A stretch of 64,000 nt of DNA from NCBI GenBank assembly GCA_911728455.2, contig OU452229.1:16868754-16932753 (forward strand). Reading direction: 5' to 3'. The DNA comes from Marthasterias glacialis. Taxonomy: Eukaryota; Echinodermata; Asteroidea; Forcipulatida; Asteriidae. The notes under the pieces were generated by a model, which did no database searches, was not told the DNA's origin, and saw nothing but the letters and a program-made list of their open reading frames with translations. Position numbers and translations under genes: made by a program. Positions within the stretch are counted from its first letter, which is position 1. Each line of letters opens with the position of its first letter. This document shows positions 49,080-56,929 of the stretch, piece by piece.

Positions 49080-49135
49080 CCATGGGTGGATTCGAACCAC
49101 CAGCCGAACGCGCTAACCGATTGCGCCACAGAGAC
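49080..49135 (-). pseudogene. tRNA-Asn copy 2, anticodon-arm deletion beside gap
   Basis: The acceptor, D-arm and T-arm sequence match tRNA-Asn, but 15 bp covering the anticodon and its 3' stem are missing. GAACCACCA joins directly to GCCGAACG (plus strand). The 3' terminus runs into the N gap and has an extra mismatch (CCAT for CCCT). The 5' flank is class B'. It is non-functional if the assembly is right; a misjoin at the gap is an alternative. Confidence 0.85.
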
Positions 49136-49225
49136 TAGGTACTAAAATAGATTTTACATGTAAAATTTATTTCAGTTGAAAACTGGTTAAACTAAAGCAA
49201 AATTTATTTATGCAAAAAGTTGTTC

Positions 49226-49242
49226 CGTCCCTGGGTGGATTC

Positions 49243-49293
<51 letters not shown>

Positions 49294-49299
49294 AGAGAC
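49226..49299 (-). tRNA. tRNA-Asn-GTT: tRNA-Asn (GTT), array copy 3
   Basis: A 74-nt consensus gene, all stems paired, anticodon GTT, T at D-loop 20a. The 3' trailer is GAACAACTTTTTGC, a T5 terminator. The 5' flank is class A (ending CATCAA before G1). Confidence 0.96.
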
Positions 49300-49392
49300 T
49301 TGATGTGCAATTTATGTTTTTCGTAAAATTTCTAAATAGGAGTTTAGAATTTGATAAATTGAAAGTGGTGCATTAATTATGCAAAATTGTTC

Positions 49393-49466
49393 CGTCCCTG
49401 GGTGGATTCGAACCACCAACCTTTCGGTTAACAGCCAAACGCGCTGACCGATTGCGCCACAGAGAC
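49393..49466 (-). tRNA. tRNA-Asn-GTT: tRNA-Asn (GTT), array copy 4
   Basis: 74 nt, anticodon GTT, C at D-loop 20a. One anticodon-stem change turns a C-G pair into a tolerated T-G wobble (GCCAAACG for GCCGAACG on the plus strand). T4 terminator in the trailer. The 5' flank is class B. Confidence 0.93.
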
Positions 49467-49557
49467 TTGGTACAGCAGTAGATTTTACCTGTAAACATTA
49501 TTTTAAGTTGAAAATTGGTTATATTAAATCAATATTTATTAATGCAAAATGTTGTTC

Positions 49558-49574
49558 CGTCCCTGGGTGGATTC

Positions 49575-49625
<51 letters not shown>

Positions 49626-49631
49626 AGAGAC
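49558..49631 (-). tRNA. tRNA-Asn-GTT: tRNA-Asn (GTT), array copy 5
   Basis: 74-nt consensus sequence, anticodon GTT, T at 20a. The trailer GAACAACATTTTGC has a T4 terminator. The 5' flank is class A. Confidence 0.96.
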
Positions 49632-49724
49632 TTGATGTGCAATTTAGGTTTTTTGTAAAATTTCTAAATAGGAGTTTAGAATTTGATAAATTGAAAGTAG
49701 TGCATTAATTAAGAAAAATTGTTC

Positions 49725-49741
49725 CGTCCCTGGGTGGATTC

Positions 49742-49792
<51 letters not shown>

Positions 49793-49798
49793 AGAGAC
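49725..49798 (-). tRNA. tRNA-Asn-GTT: tRNA-Asn (GTT), array copy 6
   Basis: 74-nt consensus sequence, anticodon GTT, T at 20a. The trailer GAACAATTTTTC has a T5 terminator. The 5' flank is class A but 12 bp shorter than other class A spacers. Confidence 0.96.
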
Positions 49799-49879
49799 TT
49801 GATGTGCAATTCAGGTTTTTCGTAAAATTTCTAAAGAGGATAAACTGAAAGTAGTGCATTAGTTATGCAAAACATGTTC

Positions 49880-49953
49880 CGTCCCTGGGTGGATTCGAAC
49901 CACCAGCCTTTCGGTTAACAGCCGAACGCGCTGACCGATTGCGCCACAGAGAC
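49880..49953 (-). tRNA. tRNA-Asn-GTT: tRNA-Asn (GTT), array copy 7
   Basis: 74 nt, anticodon GTT, C at 20a. The variable region reads AGGCT in place of AGGTT, which does not affect a stem. T4 terminator in the trailer GAACATGTTTTGC. The 5' flank is class B. Confidence 0.95.
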
Positions 49954-50043
49954 TTGGCACTGCAATAGATTTTGCCTGTAAAATTTATTTCAGTTGAAAA
50001 TTGGTTAAATTAAATCAATATTTATTAATGCAAAATGTTGTTA

Positions 50044-50070
50044 CGTCCCTGGGTGGATTCGAACCACCAG

Positions 50071-50111
<41 letters not shown>

Positions 50112-50117
50112 TGAGAC
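50044..50117 (-). tRNA. tRNA-Asn-GTT: tRNA-Asn (GTT), array copy 8, acceptor-stem mismatch
   Basis: 74 nt, anticodon GTT, T at 20a. The acceptor 5' strand is GTCTCAG in place of GTCTCTG, replacing a T-A pair with an A-A mismatch at position 6. The base just past the 3' end also differs (TTACG for TTCCG on the plus strand). T4 terminator present. The 5' flank is class B'. It may be a weakly functional or decaying copy. Confidence 0.8.
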
Positions 50118-50206
50118 TAGGTACTAAAATAGATTTTACATGTAAAATTTATTTCAGTTGAAAACTGGTTAAAAAAAGCAATATTTATTAATGCAAAAAG
50201 ATGTTC

Positions 50207-50223
50207 CGTCCCTGGGTGGATTC

Positions 50224-50274
<51 letters not shown>

Positions 50275-50280
50275 AGAGAC
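50207..50280 (-). tRNA. tRNA-Asn-GTT: tRNA-Asn (GTT), array copy 9
   Basis: 74-nt consensus sequence, anticodon GTT, T at 20a. The trailer GAACATCTTTTTGC has a T5 terminator. The 5' flank is class A. Confidence 0.96.
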
Positions 50281-50373
50281 TTGATGTGCAATTTAGGTTT
50301 TTCGTAAAATTTCTAAATAGGAGTTAAGAATTTGATAAATTGAAAGTAGTGCATTAGTTATGCAAAATTGTTC

Positions 50374-50447
50374 CGTCCCTGGGTGGATTCGAACCGCAGA
50401 CCTTTCGGTTAACAGCCGAACGCGCTGACCGATTGCGCCACAGAGAC
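50374..50447 (-). tRNA. tRNA-Asn-GTT: tRNA-Asn (GTT), array copy 10, damaged T-stem
   Basis: 74 nt, anticodon GTT, C at 20a. The T-stem 5' strand reads TGCGG in place of GGTGG against an unchanged CCACC, giving two mismatches (49-65 and 51-63). The B box core GGTTCGAATCC is retained except for its stem partner, so it may be transcribed, but the product is probably unstable. The 5' flank is class B. Confidence 0.7.
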
Positions 50448-50538
50448 TTAGTACAGCAATAGATTTTACCTGTAAACATTATTTTCAGTTGAAAATTGGT
50501 TAAATTAAATCAATATTTATTAATGCAAAATGTTGTTC

Positions 50539-50566
50539 TGTCCCTGGGTGGATTTGAACCACCAAA

Positions 50567-50606
<40 letters not shown>

Positions 50607-50612
50607 ATAGAC
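50539..50612 (-). tRNA. tRNA-Asn-GTT: tRNA-Asn (GTT), array copy 11, acceptor mismatch and A discriminator
   Basis: 74 nt, anticodon GTT, T at 20a. The acceptor 5' strand is GTCTATG, giving an A-G mismatch at position 5. The discriminator is A rather than the G of the other copies, which could affect recognition by asparaginyl-tRNA synthetase. The T-loop is TTCAAAT. T4 terminator present. The 5' flank is class A. Confidence 0.72.
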
Positions 50613-50705
50613 TTGATGTGCAATTTACGTTTTTCGTAAAATTTCTAAATGGGAGTTTAGAATTTGATAAACTGAAAGTAGTGCATTAGTTATGCAAAAT
50701 TGTTC

Positions 50706-50779
50706 CGTCCCTGGGTGGATTCGAACCACCAGCCTTTCGGTTAACAGCCGAACGCGCTGACCGATTGCGCCACAGAGAC
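50706..50779 (-). tRNA. tRNA-Asn-GTT: tRNA-Asn (GTT), array copy 12
   Basis: 74 nt, all stems paired, anticodon GTT, C at 20a, AGGCT variable region as in copy 7. T4 terminator. The 5' flank is class B. Confidence 0.95.
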
Positions 50780-50869
50780 TTGGTACTGCAATAGATTTAG
50801 CCTGTAAAATTTATTTCAGTTGAAAATTGGTTAAATTAAATCAATATTTATTAATGCAAAACGTTGTTC

Positions 50870-50943
50870 CGTCCCTGGGTGGATTTGAACCACCAACCTT
50901 TCGGTGAACAGCCGAACGCGCTGACCGATTGCGCCACAGAGAC
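50870..50943 (-). tRNA. tRNA-Asn-GTT: tRNA-Asn (GTT), array copy 13, position 37 substituted
   Basis: 74 nt with intact stems and anticodon GTT, C at 20a. The anticodon loop is CTGTTCA in place of CTGTTAA, so position 37, next to the anticodon, is C rather than A. A37 in this tRNA class normally receives the t6A modification, so decoding is probably impaired. The T-loop is TTCAAAT. The T4 terminator is intact. The 5' flank is class B. Confidence 0.82.
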
Positions 50944-51034
50944 TTAGTACAGCAATAGATTTTACCTGTAAACATTATTTTAAGTTGAAAATTGGTTAAA
51001 TTAAATCAATATTTATTAATGCAAAATGTTGTTC

Positions 51035-51051
51035 CGTCCCTGGGTGGATTC

Positions 51052-51102
<51 letters not shown>

Positions 51103-51108
51103 AGAGAC
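51035..51108 (-). tRNA. tRNA-Asn-GTT: tRNA-Asn (GTT), array copy 14
   Basis: 74-nt consensus sequence, anticodon GTT, T at 20a. T4 terminator in the trailer. The 5' flank is class B' (ending GTACCTA before G1). Confidence 0.96.
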
Positions 51109-51198
51109 TAGGTACTAAAATAGTTTTTACATGTAAAATTTATTTCAGTTGAAAACTGGTTAACTTAAAACAATATTTATTTATGCAAAAAGTTGTTC

Positions 51199-51268
51199 AG
51201 TCCCTGGTTGGAATCGAACCACCAACCTTTTGGTTAACAGCCGAAAGCGCTAATTGCGCCACAGAGAC
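51199..51268 (-). pseudogene. tRNA-Asn copy 15, D-loop deletion
   Basis: 70 nt. Four bases are lost from the D-loop (GCGCTAATTGCG for GCGCTAACCGATTGCG on the plus strand), removing the GG pair that docks with the T-loop. Further changes hit the T-stem (GGTTGGAATCG), the anticodon stem and the discriminator. The anticodon GTT survives. A T5 run remains downstream. The 5' flank is class A. Confidence 0.85.
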
Positions 51269-51360
51269 TTGATATGCAATTTAGGTTTTTCGTAAAATTT
51301 CTATGAGGAGTTTAGAATTTGATAAATTGAAAGTAGTGCATTAGTTATGCAAAATTGTTC

Positions 51361-51389
51361 CGTCCCTGGGTGAATTCGAACCACCAACT

Positions 51390-51428
<39 letters not shown>

Positions 51429-51434
51429 AGAGAC
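51361..51434 (-). tRNA. tRNA-Asn-GTT: tRNA-Asn (GTT), array copy 16
   Basis: 74 nt, anticodon GTT, T at 20a. One T-stem change gives a G-T wobble and alters the B box to GGTTCGAATTC. The variable region is AAGTT. T4 terminator. The 5' flank is class A. Probably functional, slightly diverged. Confidence 0.88.
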
Positions 51435-51529
51435 TTGATGTGCAATTCAGGTTTTTCGTAAAATTTCTAAATAGGAGTTTAGAATTTGATAAACTGAAAG
51501 TAGTGCATTAGTTATGCAAAACATTGTTC

Positions 51530-51597
51530 CGTCCCTGAGTGGATTTGAACCCACCAGCCTTTTGGTCGAAGGCGCCAACTGATTTCGCTACAGAAAC
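51530..51597 (-). pseudogene. tRNA-Asn copy 17, degenerate array end
   Basis: 68 nt. Recognisable T-arm and acceptor remnants flank a region where the anticodon loop is gone (CTTTTGGTCGAAGGCGCC on the plus strand), and the acceptor 5' strand reads GTTTCTG. The 5' flank is a heavily diverged class A spacer. This is the last copy on the right side. Confidence 0.85.
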
Positions 51598-53863
51598 TTG
51601 ATGTGCACACTGTAGTTTTTCCGTAAAATTTCTGCAAGAAGCTTTCAAAAACTTTGGTCCAAATTAGAACAGAAAACACCCCCGCATTAATTTTTTTAAG
51701 AGTTTTTCAAGTAAATGGATGAGATCCGAGTGGCTCAGAAAGGGTCAGAAAACACGTTAGAGAAAGGGTGTTTCGAATTAAGTTAAAAGTATCATATATC
51801 TTAATGGGAAATACACACCGTCCCTTTCAGTTCAAAAATACCAATTCTGGAAATAGAAGTAGTATATCTGAATGTCTCCAAATATTTTCTAACTCATTCT
51901 TGGGAATTATCCTTGTAAACATTGTAATAAATTCAGTGTGTTCAAGTCAGTCTCGATAAAGGTTATGTGTTTGTTTAGTGGTCTGCTGTAATCACAGACG
52001 GATTCCGAATGACATTATAGTAGGATATCACCGTCGGCAACGAAAATAAGGCAGTTCGTCTTGAAAACAGGAGACACACAAAACGTGTGGGTAAATTTAT
52101 ATGAATGACGATTGAAAAGTGAGGAAACACGGTACCCATTCCACACCTCCTTCTGCTGGTTCTCTAAACCCTCTACGGGACCAAAACGTTCTATTCCTCC
52201 TCCGTGCCCACTACTCTAACCTGACCCCCTCCTACCCGCAGGCCCTCTCAGTCACGGACCCCACTCAACCCCCAAATCCCGTCAGTTGGTCTTGAGATTA
52301 TTTGTAACGGTGTTATTACGCACTTCCCAATAGGCCCGGGAAAGGAAACAGTTGATAACGTCTTAATGAGGAGGGGCATAAGCGTGTCTCCTTTTGTTTT
52401 ACAAAACGGCATTCTTGAATATATCAATGAATACACCTTTATTAATGAAGACACCCGGGTCATGAATAATTCATTATGTCATTAACGCAAGGCAACAAAC
52501 TAGTCTCTTTTCGTGTTAAGTACTCTCACAGCCATCACACACCATGATGTGCGGTTGAGGCTGTACTCTCAACACAAACCAAGAGTGTATTGTGCCAAGC
52601 CTGTCCTAACCAGACCTAACAGTGTCTTAATTACACAAGGCACCGTGCATATTAAGACAAAAGATAAGGAGCATGATGAGTCTGTCTCATTACTTACTTG
52701 AGGTGTTGATAGGTCGCAGATTTATCCTTGTTAGAAGAATCAAGAAGGGTGGAGGAGAAATTACCATAGAGTAATTTCGCCCAAGTAACTTCTTTTTCTT
52801 TTTCTGATGAAGGGAGCTAGCGACATGTTGACACGGACTGAAAGCAGTGGTTATCGTCGATTTACGGTTTACACCAAAGCAATTTCCTATTTCAAGTAAA
52901 GAGTTTACATACTGGTAGCTCTAACAATGGAGGGTGTGTCGCCTACCGATGGTAATTGATTTATAAAAAAACGGAAAGGGTTTTCAAAATGGAAACTGTG
53001 GTAGGTGGGGTCAATAAGTCAGCTCGGAACTATACCCAATCCCGTTCCAAAAGCGACACATAATACATGGGCTAATCAAATGAAATTACGAAATTTTCAT
53101 TGGAAATACTCAGGCTACATAGGTTTGAATGGACACAAATCATCGGCCCCAGTTCTGGAGGGGGAATCTTGCCTTGGATATCATTTTGCAAGTTGGGGCT
53201 TTTGGGTATTGATGAATGATAATTATGATATGCCAGCTCCCCACAGAACGAAATATCAGCCAAAGCATTGAGCTCAGAGACGGAACGCAAACAAATTGGC
53301 ACTTCCCCCTCCCTCTTCATGAGCTGGGGGGGGGGGGGGTAAGGGGGGGTAAAGTGGGGTTTAATATCTAACCTGGACATGGATCACGCTCGACTGAAGA
53401 GATGAGCGAAGTCTACCCCCTGCTTCATCCCCTCCAGGCCTGGAGGAAAAGAAGTAGAAGTCCGTAATGGAACCTTGTAATGGGTCCAGTTGAGGCAGGT
53501 ACAGCATTGATCATTATAGTGACAAAACTTCTATAATTGGAATGCTTTGATACGTTGATAAAATTGCCGCAGTTGAATTTTTTGAAAGGTATAAGTGGGT
53601 AAGTTAAGAGTGATAAAAATTGGGTAAAGTGACTTCAAATTTTGGCAACGGGTAAGTAAAGAAACAAGGTAGGGGTAAGTGTAAACAAAGTTAATTTCGA
53701 GTGATGGCTTACAGTCTCTTTGAATTAAGATAAGGTACAGAATTGAAGAGAGAGAAGGGAACGTATGCTGTTTGGTGGACCAACTCTATTCAGCGAGAAT
53801 TTAAATTTCCCTACTATGAAGTCATCAGTGGTGACCCAACGACCTCCTTAGCGGTTATGGGAC

Positions 53864-53885
53864 AGATAGATGGATAGATAGATAG
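53864..53885. repeat. GATA microsatellite
   Basis: About five GATA units, one interrupted by GATG. Confidence 0.85.
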
Positions 53886-56691
53886 ACTATGAAGAAAACG
53901 AAAACACTTCCCGTCACATCGCCCGAGACGGCAACCCCCTCCCCTTCCCACTCCCCCTACCCTCCACAGCTATTCTGCAATAAATCCTACCCTAACCCCA
54001 ATCTATGAAATATGAATAAAAGGTTGCAGGGCTTTCAGTGTTAAGACCATATCTTTTAAGTCCAACAGCTCCATAGCTTAACCCTATTCACTTTAAATTT
54101 CTTGAAACGCCATGAATTTCCCGTCACGAAAGGTGAGTGTATTTAAGAGTGGCCCCCAAAAATGGCTTCCAAAAAAGGCAGTGTATTATAAGCAGAGCTG
54201 GTGAGAGATTGTTATACCCTTTCAAAGGTTTAACTTGACTTTGAAGAGATCGGGTAACAAGAGTGGCTGCCTCAACCTTAATTATTAAATTATAAGATGG
54301 AAGTATTTCTGGGGGAAAGGGTTGGTGTGCTACCTCCAGATTAGACATACCTGAACTTTCATCGAGATTTTCTCAGTAAACAAACGTCAAAACATAACCG
54401 TAATGAAGGCTATTTTACTCTCTGAAAATAGACCGTGCAAGTGTCGATCGTACACTCGAACGTTTTGGGGAAATCTTTGTGTTCCCACCGTTCTTTTTTC
54501 GCAACTTTTTACAATACGAGCTCGAAGATGTTTGGGCACAAAACAAGTTTACTTCGGGTCTCTTTACGCTATTGGGTATATTTTCGGATTTCAACTTATA
54601 ACTTTGTTTTATATTTTGAAGTATTTCTTAAAGAAAGACAATTTTTGGACTAATGTGTGATTAATTGAATATGTTTTATGGGGTTAAAGTCCATAAGGTA
54701 AACGTGTTAATATTTATACACACCCATTTCGCGCCACGGTAACACTGGCACCGGGTCTTCTCCTTTGAAAACACTCAAACCTCTGAGAATGTTCCGACGA
54801 TCCAAAACAGACTTTAAAAAAAGGTCCCATCCCTTTAAATTCCTCGTCGTCTCATCGACTCACTTTGAGAGAAGTCATACGACCGTAAGCTATCAGATTA
54901 CTTGCGATGTGGTTCAACAGTAGTGATGAAAACTATATATGGAAACGTTGGTTTGATATATTCTAAACTGATAACAACATGGTAGCCTCTGTCATCAAAA
55001 ATTGATTTGGGATTTCTGTCAATGTCGTGACCTTTCTTTGACCTAATACATGATTCGAGAGGGCAGGCTGTTGAGTGGATTCAAGGGATCTGTGCTTGCG
55101 GACCACCTTATCTTATCTATACCGAGTGGACTTATTACGATTCTGCCTTTAATATTAACCAAAAGTCTATATAAAATCTGACCACAGTTCGCAGTTTATT
55201 TAAAAAAAAATTTTTTAAGTGGCTTAAGAAATGCAAAAGCCATGGCCAATGTCAAAGCTCAGTTCGATTATTGTGATCAACTATTAACTTAATGATAACC
55301 AAATGAATTCTATTCAGAATATCTAGGTAGAGGGGCATTTTTGGTTATATTATTTACTTATTCAGGTCATTCCTGTGAGGTAATTCATTGTAGTTTTAAA
55401 AATGAAAAAAATGAAACGGTTTTATTGCACTTATGATCTTTGATTTTATAAGGGGGATATTTTTGTGTTTGAAATAATAGGAAGTATAGAAGTCCAGATT
55501 ACAGAATTTAAAGATTTTACATTTCAAGGTGTTTTGGAATTTCTCGTCAACTGTCAGATTTAAGAAGCCAGGTGAGTTAATTTCAGATGTGGCATTATGG
55601 GTGATTTGCATAGAAGGAGGGGACGAAAATGTTTGTGAAATTACACTGCTGTTTGCAAATCACCCAATTATGTTAATGTGTTGCCTGCACCCACAAACCA
55701 AGAGTCAATTTGCTGTTGACAGGTAACAATAGACTCTCAAAGTCCAAGTTCAGCAAATATTGATGTTTACATCACCACCATTGTGTTGGATGTCATCGGA
55801 AAGCTCTTCTCCCCAAGTTAAAGACCCCCGCTCGTCACCATTTACCCGACGACTATTTCTGTGGCACAAAACGATCATGTACAAGTGCATACCGGTAGTT
55901 TATGTATAACGCGTGCACAGGTCAAAGGTGATCTTTCGAGTCACGACTTTGTCGCGCGTTGACGATCTGGGTGTCTCTAATTCGGAATACCTGAACTCTT
56001 ATTTTGATTTTCTTTTGCGGACGTGATGATAACGATGACTATGATTTGGGTGTGATAATAGTTAACAATCGTGCACGATGACAAAGGTGAAATCAAAACA
56101 CCAAATCGAGGAAATAAACACTAATCAAATTCCAACCCTTTGAGGTCACCCACCAGGTCAAGTATTCAGCCTGTCCTGCTCCTTTGCCGGTTCCCGTGTG
56201 ACTTCATCCACCTGCAATGTTACACCGTAACCTAAAATCAAATCTGACTACTTTTGACAAGTTGTTTTATTTTAAAATAGTAATAAAAACAGTTTAGGAT
56301 AAGTGATTGTGTTATTTCCGCATCTGCCTCAGATCTTTCTTCACCTCACTAATTCTAGTTTTCACCGTACCCCCTCCCACCTCCCCCCTCTCCACCCCAT
56401 GACCCCTTTATAGGCCTTCCTTAACCCCTCAGTAGGAGATGATTGGCTTCCGGGGAGGGGGGGGAACACAAAGCCTAGGGCAGCCATATCCTGGTCTTTT
56501 AATATTGTGTCCATGCGGAGCAAGGACCATGGTTTCACTTGACCATGGACTTCAATGCCACCTTTAATGACTCTTCACTCTCCGTTACAGCCCGTATCCC
56601 CAAGTCAAGCCTTGTCGCTTGATGGAACATCATCGGGTTCAGGCTATGAAGCGATCAGAACCCTTCATACAACCTGTAAATATTGTTGACT

Positions 56692-56929
56692 ATAGATAGT
56701 TCCCAATAATTTTAGGGAGTAAATCGGCAATCTTTACGGGCAACTCAGAACACACGGTCGTGTTCGTTTCGCGTAAAAACGGTGTGCAGAACGTGCGCAT
56801 TTCACAAAACTCATTGCACGATTGGTTAACGAACAACGCCGCTGCGTTAATAATTTGAGCGCTTAACGCGCCTGCAAGCCAAAGGCAATTAATTGCCCGT
56901 AAAGATGGCGTCTATTGGGAACTATCTAT
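56692..56929. mobile_element. MITE with ATAGATAGTTCCCAATA inverted ends
   Basis: A 238-bp element. The outer 17 bp are perfect inverted repeats (56692-56708 and 56913-56929). A second inverted block, ATCTTTACGGGCAA, lies further in on both sides, so the terminal repeat is about 50 bp with an imperfect middle. The interior is rich in CG. There is no coding capacity. The superfamily is not assigned; a clear target duplication was not seen. Confidence 0.75.

Larger units (their letters stand above)
49080..51645 (-). repeat. Tandem tRNA-Asn array, ~165-bp period, 16 copies
   Basis: Each unit is a 74-nt tRNA-Asn gene plus an 81-95 bp spacer. The spacers immediately 5' of each gene fall into three classes. 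A reads (plus strand) TTGATGTGCAATTTAGG, B reads TTGGTACTGCAATAGATTT and B' reads TAGGTACTAAAATAGATTT. The order from copy 2 to copy 17 is B', A, B, A, A, B, B', A, B, A, B, B, B', A, A, A(decayed). All classes end in a common ATGCAAAA-TTGTTC block that supplies the next gene's Pol III terminator. Mixed dimers (A+B, about 330 bp) suggest duplication of multi-gene blocks by unequal exchange. Confidence 0.95.

Noticed and set aside
54721..54880. CG-richer stretch considered as a promoter or exon
   Set aside because: No splice-bounded frame or motif order that would support either.
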